From Bufo bufo (lineage: Eukaryota > Chordata > Amphibia > Anura > Bufonidae): a DNA stretch of 64,000 nucleotides. A program made the position numbers and the translations under genes. The DNA is taken from NCBI RefSeq assembly GCF_905171765.1, contig NC_053391.1, forward strand, positions 147,837,417 to 147,901,416, written 5' to 3'. This document shows, in pieces, positions 10,637 through 23,389 of this stretch; positions within the stretch are counted from its first letter, which is position 1, and each line of letters opens with the position of its first letter. The notes beneath the pieces were generated by a model, which was not told the origin of the DNA, did not search any database, and worked only from the letters and a program-made list of their open reading frames with translations.

Positions 10637-11378
10637 GTTAGTGAGCTGCATAGTGATCGCTGGCACAACCATTTATACAAGTGCTTGTGTCCAAGTATTC
10701 CTCTGATAACGCTACATTTATGTAAATGATATCTGCTGAGAAAGTGATCCGTGTCGGACAGCGCATTCTCTCAGACATGTGTGACATACAGCATAATTAC
10801 CTTTTGGATTCTAATTGTACAGATCAGGCGATCCAGAAAATGAATGGTCTAGCACTGGCCAGTTTTATCGTTGGCGTGTGTGTGTGTACATAATCTAGTA
10901 GTTTGCTTGTAGTCCTTAATCTACTCTAAACAGAGCTGTTACTATTACAGACCGAAAAATGAACGATTGGTCAGTCCTTATGAGCTGTGTCACTTCTGCT
11001 TACCTTATATATGCAGCACACCAGGTAACTAGCTTGTGCTTAAAACGACAGAACCTATTCCTGCAAGCCTACCATAAGCAATGGGTTAATTGTACTGCTA
11101 TCCAGTTGATAACAAGCCATGTTTTCCCTTTATGAATAAAATTGCTAGTGCTTGTGGAAGCAGTCTGCTAGATTCTGATTTTTCTCTTTGGCTGCTTGGC
11201 GTCTTGCAAGATAATCAGCACATTTGAGCGGGGACAGCGGTTTAGGACCGATTATAGCTGCACGAGACTATGAAATGTTGCTGCTTGCAATGCGCTCCTG
11301 TGTTTGCAGAGAGGGTGAAGCTGAATGAAGAATTTTGTGGCTTAATGCTTGTCTTCTGTATTTTCTGTTTTTCTGCAG

Positions 11379-11528
11379 GGTGAGGATCAAGACGAGATTC
11401 CGGAGCTACCTAATTCAGATCTGGAAATGGGAATCTTACCTCGTGAGATCCGCAAACTAGTGGAGAGAAGACGTCACGTCAAGCAATTGATGAAACAGCC
11501 TGACCTCAATCCAGACATGTACCTGCAG
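11379..11528 (+). CDS. POLA1: POLA1 exon between motifs A and B
   Basis: Exactly 50 codons, flanked by a tttctgcag acceptor (ending 11378) and a GTAATG donor (11529). The peptide begins [20 protein letters not shown] and continues [20 protein letters not shown] to the end [10 protein letters not shown]. This is the family-B segment that leads into the fingers domain; the [11 protein letters not shown] stretch is strongly conserved in POLA1. Phase 0 at both ends. The downstream intron is only 428 bases and contains a T-rich tract close to the next acceptor. The identification rests on clear similarity to vertebrate POLA1 in order and spacing with the neighbouring exons. Confidence 0.95.
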
Positions 11529-11956
11529 GTAATGATGCGCAGAAGGCCCGTCTGTTGTAAGGGGGTCGTGCATCTACTGTTCCCTACAAACTCTTCTTTA
11601 TGTATATGCTGTACATGCCCTGTAGTGTCACCAATGTGGATCATAAAATCAGCAATTCATAATTATAACACGCACAATGAAAGTGACATGTACAGTACGT
11701 TATTAAAAAAGCTAATTTTTTTTCTTTCCCTGTTAAACATTGGTGCGCGGTTCGCAGATTGTGCAAACTTCATTTTGCCAGCATCAGAATTTCTTTTTTT
11801 GTGTATGTAGGTGTAGTGGTTCTTAAGTTTTCATACATCATTTCTAGGAAGGGGTCAGAGACTTCATTTTTTTTTTTCTTTTTTTTTTTTTTTTTACTTT
11901 TACGGATATGTTTACTTCACTCATATTTTTGTTCTTCTACTTTTGTTTCTGTTCAG

Positions 11957-12079
11957 TATGACATCAGACAGAAGGCTCTGAAGCTGACTGCCAACAGCAT
12001 GTATGGCTGTCTGGGCTTTTCTTACAGCAGATTCTATGCCAAGCCTCTTGCTGCTCTTGTCACTCATCAAGGGCGCGAG
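11957..12079 (+). CDS. POLA1: POLA1 exon carrying polymerase motif B ([13 protein letters not shown])
   Basis: Exactly 41 codons between a ttctgttcag acceptor (ending 11956) and a strong GTAAGT donor (12080). It reads [20 protein letters not shown], then [30 protein letters not shown] is motif B (region III) of family-B polymerases; it forms the fingers helix that binds the incoming dNTP. All key residues (Lys, Asn, Tyr, Gly) are present. Phase 0 at both ends. The following intron is about 48.3 kb, far larger than the 428-1607 base introns upstream, and is packed with transposons. Confidence 0.96.
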
Positions 12080-13175
12080 GTAAGTGATCACGTTTTAGAT
12101 TCCTGTTCGTTGTGCCCTGCTGTTAGGGGGGGGGGGAGATAGGGACTACAGAGCTGATGAAATTCACGTCACATTAGTAGTAAAAGCTTAAAGCCGTGTC
12201 TTTTCTGCAGTTTCGATATTGATGTTCTTAACTTCTCTTCCTCACACATTGAGTCTTCCTTAATTAAATATAGTGGCTGAACAATCCTCCCGATTAAGTG
12301 TGCATTTCGTAGTGGAGTTAATATGAAATTTGCCTGGAATATTGTTATGTTTACTCTATTTTAGTCTATACAGTTTATAAAATTTTAAGATTCATAAAAA
12401 CTGTATAAGGTCGTATGAATCTCTCTCAAACATAACGACACAAGTGTAATAGTATGACTTCTAATAATGAGGTGCCTCTTTCAAATGCCATTTATTGTGG
12501 CGACGAGGACCATGCCCACGGTTTGTGTCACCGGTGTGGCATTGTGCCTCATACCCCATTTCCATAGCTTTTCCCTTTTTAATATTGTGCTACAAAAATA
12601 CAAAAAGAAATTACCTACTTTATAATGTGATGTTAAAGTAACATGTTTCGCTGACTATTTTGCATTTTTTCGTATAATTTGCAGCATATTTACACTGTGC
12701 AGTTGCGCTGGTTTTCTTTGCCAGTAGCCCAAACACCGAATGTGCCGTTTCCTGCAAATTGCTGTGGTTTCTGTGCTAGCTGCGGGAATGTGGCTATTCG
12801 CAGTAGAGATGTATGCTTTTATTTTAGTGGTGTTACCGCAGGGTTAAATACATCCTTGTTATTGCGCTGTTGCAGGGTGATCTGTTGTGAAGAAGAAAGT
12901 ATTTGCCGACTTACACCAGGTCTGTTCAGCTGGCTTGTGCACTCTGGCAGGCTAGAAGGTTCACATACCAGATCTTTCACTAGGTGGCGATAGATACTTT
13001 TAGATCATTAAACAATTAAGAGATTTCATGCATCTGAACTTTTGTTTTCACTGCTAAGGAGTCTTGTAATAAAGTATGAAAGGGTTCCAATTAGTTTTTG
13101 TTTTTCTGCCCCCTTCTCTGAGTTAATTGGATGACTCAATCAACATTTCTTACAATATCAGCAACTTCTGTTCTG

Positions 13176-13208
<33 letters not shown>

Positions 13209-14389
13209 TATTTTATTTTTTTAACAGAACATCCGTCTTGGATGAATTGCCCCAAATCGAATGTATTAGCGTTGTAATTTAATTTGGGGATTGTGCTGAC
13301 CGTCCATTACATTTTTGGAAATGTTTCATTTTTTGGTGTAATATACCAGGCTAACTTTCTTTTATACACATGCCTTTAGTTATTGTGTGAGTGATTTTTA
13401 TTTTATTATTTTCATTTTTATTTTTTATATTTTGAAATCCTCTAGTTTTATATTACTACATCATAGACCACCCCTATTAAATGAGCTCTGTGCCCTCTCT
13501 TGTTCCTTTTGATCTTGGACCATGACTATTCGAGTTTACATGATTGTGGTAATCAGTATGTCTGGGACGGTATGGTAATACAGCTGTGCCCACCACACAG
13601 ATATATATTGTATATCCTTACATTTGATACATAATTATCGTTTCATAATTTGCCAGCGGATTTCTGGCTTGTTCAGTAACGGATGGAACTATCCTATTCC
13701 CCTATTACGTTCTGGTGCCAGTCTTGGTTCTTGCAGCTGTCTTCCATATTTTTTTCTTTAGTTGTCATTTGTGTACATCCCCCCTTTCTCTCTGTGTTGA
13801 AATAAATGTTGCCTGAAACTACCATGTAATTTCTTGTTGAACTTTTGGTATTCATGTTGCTAAACTTTTCTATTTTGCTACAAATTGCATATTGTCACAC
13901 TTCACAGTGACTGTACAAAGTTTTAACAATCTACACAATGTTGCCTCTCTGATGTTTATTTTGTGACGGACATTTCGCAAGAAAATGTAAAAAAAAAAAA
14001 ATAAGAAGAAAAAGAAAAGAAAAATTGTGCAGACAGGACTTTTTCCCTCCGATCCAAATTTGAGAGAGAAATTTATTAATCCCTAAAACAGGGATTTGCA
14101 GCATCATATTACATACAATAAACAACCACCAATATATATTAATATATGATTATTAAGAGTAAGACAGAGCTCCCAGGAGTGGCCGACTGCAGTAGTGATC
14201 ATGCTTACCTGGTCCCTGACGCTGGTTCGGTGTCTAATACTCCAGGCCACCTCTTCCTTACCCTGCCGCACATCTGTTGACAGGGAGCAAGACAACACAT
14301 GTCTGTCGCAGCTGTGACCTGCTCCCCTTGCGTCACATGACCTAGTCATGTGTTTTTTGTTTTTTTTTTAAAGATTTTATAATTATTTT
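12080..14389. other. Start of the 48 kb POLA1 intron, mostly unique DNA
   Basis: No exon or clear transposon recognised. A (TTA)n microsatellite lies at about 13176-13211. The strong donor GTAAGT opens this intron. Confidence 0.6.
13176..13211. repeat. (TTA)n microsatellite
   Basis: About eleven tandem TTA/ATT units. Confidence 0.9.
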
Positions 14390-14872
14390 TTTTTGTTTTT
14401 CCCATGTCACTATATTTAAAAATGTATATCATCCTGCAGTTTTCACTCTGGCCACTAGGTCTAATAATAGGGCATTATTTCCTGTTCTACACAGGTAACT
14501 TTTTGGTACCAGTTATCGCCACAGACAGAATTACAATAACCAGTATCACCTCTATATAGATAAGACAGAATCCACCATTCAAACTAGGTGATATCACAGC
14601 CTATCAGCTCCTTCCTGACCTCTGCACAGATCGCACTGTACGCCTAGAAAACTCTCCCATGGATGTCAGGGAGCCCATGTAGCTGTTCTTAAAAATCTTA
14701 ACAAGATACACATAGTGGCCAGTGTGGAAATTGCAGGATTATATACATTCTTTTTAAACATAGATAGTGACATGGAAAAATTGAACACAAAACACCCACA
14801 ATGTTTTAAAAATGTTAACATAAAAACATGATTAAACAATCGGTTGTTTTCTGATGATACATTCCCTTTAAG
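14390..14872 (+). repeat. Interspersed repeat, copy 1 (second copy at 29600-30056)
   Basis: Shares ordered blocks with 29600-30056: cctgcagttttcac, taataata, atccaccattca, gcctagaaaact/gcatagaaaact, and an end near attccctttaa. Both copies lie in the same orientation. The TTTAA-type right end suggests another TTAA MITE family. Confidence 0.6.
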
Positions 14873-15129
14873 GGACTTGAGCTTCTAGAGGAAATAAAGG
14901 AATGTTCATCTCCTTTTTATAAACCTTATCGACATGTACCCTTCAATCTTGCTTTTTTTCTGCATACCCAACAGTTTTCCTATCTTGTCTATCAATAATA
15001 ATAGGCTCCATCATCTTTATTCCTACAAAAATCAGTCAATTCCTTCATTTTAGCCAGTTTGAAAATTAAGCTATCAATCTGACACCATTCCACAAAAGCA
15101 CCCGCTAATTTCCAGTGTGCCAAATCAAA

Positions 15130-15150
15130 CCCCCCCCCCCCCCCCCCCCC
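15130..15150. repeat. Poly-C tract
   Basis: Twenty-one consecutive C residues. Confidence 0.95.
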
Positions 15151-15312
15151 TCCATCAAAGCAGCCAGCAAAAGAATCATCTGAGAATTTCTGGAGATTAC
15201 ATAAATCAGTATTGTTCTTCCATCTTCCCATCACCTGTGGTCCTCCAGTGCTACATAACAAAGTATCAGAAATTGATGTTCCCCAACAAACGAACAGCCG
15301 TCTGCTTCTTAC

Positions 15313-15578
15313 TTAAAGGGAACCTGCACTATGCTGCCCTCACTGAGGACAGCATAGTGCAGTGGCAGACCCTCTGATTTCAGGATGATGATGGGCAGGT
15401 TTCTTTCCTGTAGTGCATAGGATAGAAAGTGGTCAGTCATCTTCCGGAGGCGGAGGAGGGTGAGCCTCATTGGATCTATCTTCGGGCTTCAGCATGTCAG
15501 TACTATAAATCAGTGGGTCTGTCTTTACACTTTGCTACCCTCAGGTAACCAGTCATAGTAAAGGCAGGTTCCCTTTAA
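15313..15578. mobile_element. TTAA MITE (AAAGGGAACCTGC ends)
   Basis: TTAA at 15313-15316 and 15575-15578; ends aaagggaacctgcact and aggcaggttcccttt are inverted. A short internal hairpin (ctatgctgcc / gacagcatag) is visible. It has no coding content. Confidence 0.75.
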
Positions 15579-15817
15579 CAATTTCTTCTTGATAGTACTG
15601 AAAGCACTTGAAAAATCAAGAGGAATTCATACAGCATTGCCCTTCTCTTCCAAATATAAATGTGACCCCCAACCTTTGGTTTATATGCAAACTAAAGTGG
15701 GTCTGAACAGGGACCAGTTGTAGTGGACTGTTCACTCAACTCTAGCCTTTTTCCCAACCTTTTACACTTTAGTGTACTATGCCTTTTGCATCCTTTTTGT
15801 TTTGCCCAATGTGTACC

Positions 15818-16230
15818 TTAAAAGGGAGCCTTTCACCTAAACTGACAATTATAGAACACTAACCCCATGATCAGCATTATAGTCCCCATATTGGAATGCT
15901 ACTTACTGTATAACTGTTCGTCGCGTATTTTCGCTAAAAAACACTTTTATTCAATATGTTAGGTTTTGAAGGTGCCCAGGGGTGGCGTTCAAGCGGCCGG
16001 TGCCCAGGCCCCCCCCCTTTTTATATGAAACCCCTCCCCTTTCACCCCTCCGGGCCCCCTAGGTTCTTCAGAAATCCAGCGCCGTCCACAAGATTCGCTG
16101 CTCCTGCGCGCTTCATTCCCCATTATGGGCAGAGGCACAAGAGGGTTTAATGCGCACGTGCCGGCCCGTACATCTAGCCGGCATTGTGCCTCTGCCCATA
16201 AATGAGGGACAAAAAACATAGATGAGGCTG
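15818..16230. mobile_element. Probable truncated TTAA MITE with GC-rich hairpin
   Basis: The left end ttaaaagggagcctttcacc looks like a TTAA family terminus. Inside, gggcagaggcacaa at 16129 and ttgtgcctctgccca at 16185 form a hairpin. I could not place a matching right end. Confidence 0.4.
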
Positions 16231-16973
16231 GTTTCACATGGTCTCCCTCTTGCTGGATCCACTTCTGGCTTTGACTTCAATGACTACAGCAAAAAAAATT
16301 GTGACACAACCGTAAAGGGTATGTCCTCACAGAATGGAAATGCCCTGGATTTGTGTAGAAAACCAGCAGTATACACACAAACCAGCCTTTGGGATGGTTC
16401 CAAACGTGTGTGTTTGTTTGTTTTTTAGTGGCAGTGAAAAACACTCCATCCAGATATTACATCTTGGTCAATAGTAAAATATAAAATGACCTGCAAAACT
16501 GTATATTTTGTGTGGATTTTTGTGTGGATTTTTATGCGTTTCCTGCAATTTGTGTTGTAACATGCTCAGGGTGTGGCATTTTGCCATGCGTTTTCCCATA
16601 GACTTCTTTATAGGAAAAAAAAACACAATAAAGACTTTGTGGCTGAAGCTCACCTCGTGTCCCATACAAAACTGCTGTGGCAGTACCCAGCAACTCCATA
16701 GATGACATGTCAGGTGCATTCAGATAACAGTGCTGACAAGTCGGTTTACTGTTGAAATAAAGGTAGATGTCCCCAAATGTTTGCTCTTGGGGCACCAAGG
16801 AGAGAGTTAATTTTATTGCCATATTTTATTTTTAAGTTTACTGGTTTGTTGCCATTACTGTTTCATTTTTTTACTTTTCAGTGTCTAATGTGCAAAAGTA
16901 CAACATATGAGAAAAATGTTGGAAGTGCAGTAAATGTTCAGAATAGTGTCTGCTTGAATTAAGTAAATAATAG

Positions 16974-18273
16974 TGGTAAAGAATCTATGTTCATCACAGA
17001 CCACCACCATTAAACCTTAGCTGCACCTGTTACATCCACCAGAAATTTAGGCCCAGCCATTACCGAGGCGCCATCTACCATGATCTTCTCAGTGGCTCTA
17101 TTTGGCTTGATCCATTGGCTGCGTAAAGCTTTGGGATCGTTATTTATCAATTGCTGGGTGCAATTTTAGTGTGAGCTGAACAATCCACAATTTACCTATA
17201 TGTTTATACCCCTATTTTCCGGGACATATGACTACATTGTAAAGAGGTTTGGAGACCCTTCCACTATTGACCAGTGTCCTTATATACAAGAGGTCCAATG
17301 TGTAGCAGTGTTTTGTGAGACCGTTTACTGTTTGCATTGTGAACATATCATCTATATACTAGGTTCAATCAATAACATAGAGAATTTTATCAAATAATAG
17401 TGTCCTCTCATGAGCCAGTATTATCAACAGGGCGAAACGCGTAGGTTCAATTGTATCTGGAAAGGGATAACTATATTTGGAAATAGCATATTCCAAATAC
17501 ACCACTGGAGATTTATTGACCTGGGATATTTATATCATTTACCTTTGTGCCTATTATATTTTGCAACATTGTGAGAAACATCTAATCTTCTATTTGCAAT
17601 AGTGGACTTTGCGGTCCGTTATTTTTTATTTTATTTATTTTTTGATATCACCATCTCTTCTTGATATTTGTGGTGGTGTCTATCCTCGTGCCAGGGCCAT
17701 CCTAGGGAATACAGGAGGTTCCTGTATTATCTAAACGGATCCGTCCATGACGAATCCGCACAAAACGCGAGTGTGAAAGTAGCCTTAGGCAGGGTATTGT
17801 ATCGTAGCCGTCATGGCACATAACAGGTAGAATTTAGTGTTGGGAACCCGTCTTACAGAGATCGCCTTGACGTGCGTCAGACGGGCTCAAATAATTTTGT
17901 ACAAAATGTATTTGCCAAGCATCTCTAATTTATAAGTATAGCACTAGCAATTATTATGCATTTTTGTACTTTATTTGGTTTGCAGTGAGCTGTTGCATTG
18001 CATGTTTTGTTTTACAGTGTTGTTCTCAGTCATAGCAACGTGCCCTGCGCATTGGGATGTGCTGACTGACCACCTTTTTCTTTGCAGTTAGGCAGGGTAT
18101 GTAGCATAGGGACAACCTAGGGATCTGATTTTCCCTTCTTAGTTCCAAATGCCGACATCACACTATATAGTACTTTGGTATACTTTTTTTTTTAAATATA
18201 TATATATAAAAAAAAAATTTGAAATAAAGGCAAAGTTTTAATGGTGGTCTGTGATGAACATAGATTCTTTACC
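16974..18273. mobile_element. 1.3 kb element with nearly identical inverted ends, class unknown
   Basis: ggtaaagaatctatgttcat continues for about 40 bases at 16974-17013. Its reverse complement, differing by one missing CCA triplet, ends at 18273. The near identity of the ends suggests a recent insertion. The interior shows a fragment of a TTCACAC-end MITE (around 17735-17787) and no transposase frame. I see no clear target duplication. Confidence 0.5.
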
Positions 18274-19297
18274 AAGATTTTGTCATTTGGGCCTTCTGAC
18301 AGGCAAATAGTCAGAACTGTGATAGTACACTTGAATTAATGGTTAGCACATAGGTCCATAGCCTTATTTGACACCATGTTTCATATCCTTGTAATTTTTT
18401 CTATTATGATGGCTCAATCTTTCTAGGTTTTGTAATGTACTTTTGGTCAATGTTATTTCCCCCCCTTCTCTCCCAGCAGCTGGTCTAGATAACAAGGCAG
18501 AACCTTTTGGCTAAGCCCAGCAACCTTTCTCTGTTACACAGGGCATGCCAAGCATGTATGATAGATTATCACAAAGATCTTGCTATTGGTGGAGATTTGT
18601 TTCGCCCCTGCCCTTTCTACTTCTGACAGAACTGAAACCCACACCGTCTTCACAACTGTTGCATCTTTCCATTTTTCTTTTTAATTTTTATTTATAGCGC
18701 TCTCATTGTTCCCAGAATTTCTGTATAGTTGTTCGACTGTTCTCAGTGGAGCCCTGAAAAATGTAATTCCAGTTTTTAGGTACTGCATCTTGTGCTCAAG
18801 TTTCTTTATGTACCTGAACCTACATTTTTATGATTGTACATAACTGCATGGCTGGGATTTACATTATAGTTTTCAGAGTCTTGTTTTTCCCCTCGAATTT
18901 TATTGCATTTGCATTAGAATTAGATTTCTACTGACGGTGTCCTGATACATACATGTAATAACAGTGCATTCTGCATCATTGTGAAGTGTAGTAATACAGA
19001 TAGGCCCCTGGATGCAAGCTGTATATAATATATTTTTTGGTAACTCTTTTTATTATCCCATATTTTTTGATTAATACAAAGAAGTAAAAAAAAGCTCATA
19101 TATAAAGTAAAATGAGTAATAAAAATTAGAATACGATAGAAACAATCTGTTTCTAAATATAGGTAGACATGTTTGTGCATGCTTATCTTCACACGCACAT
19201 ACATCTGCATACTGTTAACATCAAAAGAGGGAAAGTTGTATAAAGATGGATGTGCCCGTGAGTCTGTGGGTGCTCTGAACGTGGACACTGTGGTGTA
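18274..19297. other. Unique intron DNA
   Basis: No repeat structure or exon recognised in about 1 kb. Confidence 0.5.
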
Positions 19298-19738
19298 GGG
19301 GTTCATTCACTCGAGCAAGTTTTCGGTCTGGATGCAATACATGTAGCAAACGCAGAGCATCCAGACTGAATCCTAACCCATTAATTTCAGTCAGTATGTT
19401 TGCACACGAGTATCGTTTTTCATGCGTCTTCTCTGTGTTCAGGAAAAATCGCAGCATGTTCTATATTGTGCATTTTCCTCGCAGCTCTGGCTCCATAGAA
19501 GTAAATGGGGCTTGCTTGAAAAACTGATTGCATCTAGATGCAATGCGTCTTTCACTGATGGTTGCCAGCAGAGGTAGATTGTTATTATTCACATATGTGA
19601 AAGATGCATACAATCCAGATGGGAAAACGCACTCACTGAACGCAATCGCAGAAAAAACTGAACTTGTGCGCAAAACCATCAGTTTGTTCTTGAACAAACC
19701 CGGATACCATTTGTATTACTCGTGTGAAAGAGCCCTAA
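19298..19738. mobile_element. MITE of the TTTCACAC-end type, diverged
   Basis: The right end is cgtgtgaaagagccctaaga; the left end ggttcattcactcgagca is a weaker match. The interior contains a mirrored pair around gcatctagatgcaatgcgtc. It has no coding content. Confidence 0.5.
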
Positions 19739-19876
19739 GATAGCCCCTTAGTTATCGCTCAGTATAACAGGTTGTATATCTAAAGTGCACTTTTAGCCTC
19801 ATAAAACAGTCTCATATTTTTTGGAGGCCATGTGTATGCACTGACACTGGGCAAAATACAGAAATGAAAAGCTAAG

Positions 19877-20393
19877 GGTACTTTGACACTAGCGTTTTTC
19901 TTTTCCGGCACGGAGTTCCGTCCTAGGGGCTCAATACCAGAAAAGAACTGATCAGTTTTATCCCCATGCATTCTGAATGGAGAGCAATCCGTTCAGTGTG
20001 CATCAGGATGTCTTCAGTTCAGTCTTTTTGCCATTTCAGGACGGAGATAATACCGCAGCATGCTGTGGTTTTATCTCCGGACCAAAAAACGGAACACTTG
20101 CTGGAATGCCGGATCCGGCATTTTTTTCCCATAAGAATGTAAAAAATACCGCAATGCCGGATACGTCCTTCCGGTCTGCGCAGACCTTTAAAAATGTGAA
20201 AAAAAATTGAAACTGATTCGCTTTTCCGTATGACAAACGGACAGACTGATCCATTCTTGCAATTTATTTGTGAGACGGATCCACATCTGGATTCGTCTAC
20301 AAATGCTGTCCTTTTGCATGCAGATTGCCAGATCCGGCAGTTCCGTCGATGGAACTGCTTGCCGGATAACTCTGCCTCAAGTGTGAAAGTACC
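19877..20393. mobile_element. Harbinger-like MITE, TAA target
   Basis: Starts GGGTACTTTGACACTAGCG after TAA and ends GTGTGAAAGTACCC before TAA, so the 3-bp duplication is TAA. The interior contains paired segments such as gccggatccggc and ggatccacatctgg. It has no coding content. Confidence 0.75.
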
Positions 20394-20640
20394 CTAACCA
20401 GGAATGGCTCCTATAGTATCACACAGTATTTAGCATGCTCCATAGTGGACCATGTTAAGAAACTTCTGGCTTCTCCTGATATAAAAGAGAAAAATGCGGC
20501 AGCACACTGCAGTGTTGATATTTTTGAATTTGGTGCTAGCCAGTGTTTCCACCATTATTTTTTCCATTAGTCTCTATGGGGGAAGTGAGACATTGCCGAT
20601 GCACAAACTGCATCATGCCATTGATCAGTCTGAAAATACT

Positions 20641-20838
20641 GGCCCAGATTTACTAATGTGTTTTCATCAGAATATGTTGAAAACGTGGCACAGTTTGACA
20701 CATCTATAGTTTGTACATTATTTTGGTGTAAAAATCTGTCTTAAAGTAAGCCAAGCCTGAGCCCCTGTGATAAATCTGGTGCAGGTCTAGGCGGCCTGGC
20801 TAAGCTTATGCCATCTATAGGATTACTAAATCTGGGCC
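20641..20838. mobile_element. Short MITE with GGCCCAGATTTACTAA ends
   Basis: ggcccagatttactaatg at left and gattactaaatctgggcc at right are inverted repeats about 200 bases apart. Ends of similar sequence occur near 61003, 61342 and 62100. Confidence 0.65.
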
Positions 20839-21667
20839 TGTGTACACCAGCATGATACTTACTGATACATGAAACATGATGTGATTATCTTTGAAAAGTT
20901 TTGTATTTGCAGATCACCAGTCACCTGTAAAGTTAATAAGCAGTCAGTCTTTTCTAGTACCTCGGTAGCCATGTGCTGAGTTATTCCCTTTTCCTATACC
21001 TAACTATAGCATTTTCAGAAATGATGGTTCCACTGTTTCATCTTCAGGTCATGAATCATTTCTTAAGGACTTATTTTAAGAGGCTCTCCTTTAACTTCAC
21101 TCTTATTGTAGTGCGGCATAGCAATGAAATGGCTCAATTGAAACAATAGCAAAAATTGTAATGGTAGCATGTGATTGTCATGTGACCGTCATCAAAGCAC
21201 TGCCGACATGCCAGACATTCATGCTTGTGCTGTTCCTTACGCACCAGTTGTTGGACCATGAAGGTCATTCCGGCTTTGTCTCCCCACTCCCCCTTCCTAG
21301 AATAGAATATATAGATTACTATCTAACCTGACTAAAGTGTTGAGGACAGACTCCTTCATGGGTTAATTTAGTAATGGAGAACTAATTAATCAGCACAGTT
21401 CAGATGGAAGGATGTGACATTTTTAGTAGCACAAATAACCTTTAAGATGATCCTTGATGAATAGGTTGAGGGCCTAGCTTCACATCTATTCATTTAAACT
21501 CCTGCTCTTTCTGGACTTTAGGAGTCATTTTAGCGGCCCTATCAGTATTTGACAAGCATCTCTATATGCATATTGGTCAGAATTCTGAGCAGGACGGCCC
21601 ACATCATGTTTTATACTTCAGGTTGATGTATATGTTAGGGGGAAAAAAAAAGAATATACCCAATTTA
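20839..21667. other. Unique intron DNA
   Basis: No exon or repeat that I can support in this stretch. Confidence 0.5.
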
Positions 21668-21669
21668 TT

Positions 21670-21835
21670 TTTATTTTTTTCAATGGAACCCACTGTATGG
21701 CATCAATCTAAAGGCATCCGTTTAACGTATGGTTTTTTTCACACTTTGCAGGATACAAGAACGTGGCGTGCTGCGTTTTTGCATTTTTTATAATGTATAC
21801 GTCAAACAGAGGCATAAAACATGTGAACCCACCCT
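21670..21835. mobile_element. Diverged relative of the 697-970 MITE
   Basis: Shares the ordered motifs aggcatccgtttaacgtatg, aggatacaagaacg and cagaggcataaaac...gtgaaccca with the element at 697-970. The left end is not preserved. Confidence 0.5.
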
Positions 21836-21953
21836 GATGTCTATATGGCACTTTGTGTAATTTCATATGGCGTGTACCCTTGTTTGTCATGTCTTTTGTG
21901 CGTTCCACTCAGAGGTCCTGTCCTCAACATGGCTGCTGATGGAGGGTCATGTA

Positions 21954-23389
21954 ACCACTTGAAAAATGGCAAAAAAATCATATTTAGCATGGCTGGATCT
22001 TAACAAGGTTCCAAGTAGAGCTTCAACATGCAACAAGAAGAAATGGGAGTGAGACAAAACATTTTTTGAGCATTCAATTTAATGAAAACAACGAATAAAC
22101 TGAAACAGGCTGTTTTTCAGCTGATCAAAAGTTTAGGACCACACCTCCAAAAAAAGACTAAACCCCCCCAAAACAGAAATCCAACTTCCAAACATGAACT
22201 CAGTAATGAGTAGCTCCGCCGTTCTTGTTTATCACTTCAAAAATTTGTTTCGGCATGCTTGATGCAAGCTTTTCCATGAGGTGAGTGGGAACATTTCTCC
22301 AAGTGGTGAAGACGGCTGCACGAAGGCCATCTACTGTCTGGAACTGTTGTCCATTTTTGTAAACTTCCCTTACCATCCATCCCCAAAGGTTCTCAATTGG
22401 ATTTAGATCAGGGGAACACGCAGGATGGGCCAAAAGAGTGATGTTATTCTCCTGGAAGAAGTCCCTTGTCCTGCGGGCATTGTGTACTGTAGCGTTGTCC
22501 TGTTAAAAAACCCAGTCGTTACCACACAGACGAGGGCCCTCAGTCATGAGGAATGCTCTCTGCAACATCTGGACATAGCCAGCGGCCGTTTGACGCCCCT
22601 GCAATTCCTGAAGCTCCATTGTTCCACTGAAGGAAAAAGCACCCCAGACCATTATGACGCCCCCTCCACTGTGGCGCGTAGAAAACATCTCAGGTGGGAT
22701 ATGCTTGTCATGCCAGTAACGTTGGAAACCATTAGGACCATCAAGGTTAATTTTTTCTCATCAGAGAATAAAACTTTCTTCCACCTTTTGAATGTCCCAT
22801 GTTTGGTGCTCTCTTGCAAAGTCCAAACGAGCAGTTCTGTGGCGTTCAAGGAGACGAGGTCTTTGAAGACGTTTTTTGTTTTTGAAGCCCTTCAGTCTCA
22901 GATGCCGCCTGATGGTTATGGGGCTGCAGTCAGCACCAGTAAGGGCCTTAATTTGGGTCGAGGATCGTCCAGTGTCTTGACGGACAGCCAATTTGGATCC
23001 TCCGGCTCAGTGCTGATGAAGTTTTTTTGGGTCTTCCACTTTACTTTTTTGTTCCATAACCCTCAGGATCATTTAAGAATGTAAGAAATTCCAAATGACT
23101 GTCTTACTGCGTCCCACCTCAGCAGCGATGGCGGGCTGTGAGAGACCCTGCTTATGCAGTTCAACAACCCGACCACATTCAAAAAGGGAGAGTTTTTTTG
23201 CCTTTACCATCACAACGTGTGACTACCTGACAGAAAATGACAATGAATCCATGTCTTTGCACAGATTTTGCCTTTTAAAGGCATGTGGTTGCATGTTGAA
23301 GCTCTACTTGGAACCTTGTTAAGATCCAACAATGTAAAATATGATTTTTTGCCATTTTTCAAGTGGTCTTAAACTTTTGATCAGGACTG
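21954..23389 (-). mobile_element. Tc1/mariner element, DD34E type, left terminus missing
   Basis: The right terminus reads outward to 23389 and is followed by TA; its reverse complement starts cagtcctgatcaaaagttta. The left copy of the long inverted repeat starts only at accacttgaaaaatggc near 21954, so the outer 20 or so bases are lost. An inner copy of gatcaaaagtttaggaccac sits at 22122, consistent with long composite ends. It carries a decayed transposase on the minus strand. Confidence 0.8.
22200..23210 (-). pseudogene. Tc1 transposase, multiple breaks
   Basis: Read on the minus strand, a start at 23210 gives MVKAKKLSLFECGRVVELHK, a Tc1 DNA-binding N-terminus. Further frames give RPRLLERHRTARLDFAREHQ, then LFSDEKK (first catalytic Asp), then [24 protein letters not shown] stop at 22503-22505 falls immediately before QDNATVHN (second Asp). 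The frame then runs through [14 protein letters not shown] (Glu) to the end NKNGGATHY. The Asp-Glu gap is 34 residues. At least one frameshift separates the N-terminal part from the core, and the in-frame stop inactivates it as well. Confidence 0.82.

Noticed and set aside
11349..12142. Longer open frames than the POLA1 exons
   Set aside because: They run past the splice donors into intron sequence. The exon limits were set by splice sites and frame continuity instead.
22425..23084. 219-codon + strand frame
   Set aside because: It is the antisense of the Tc1 transposase on the minus strand.
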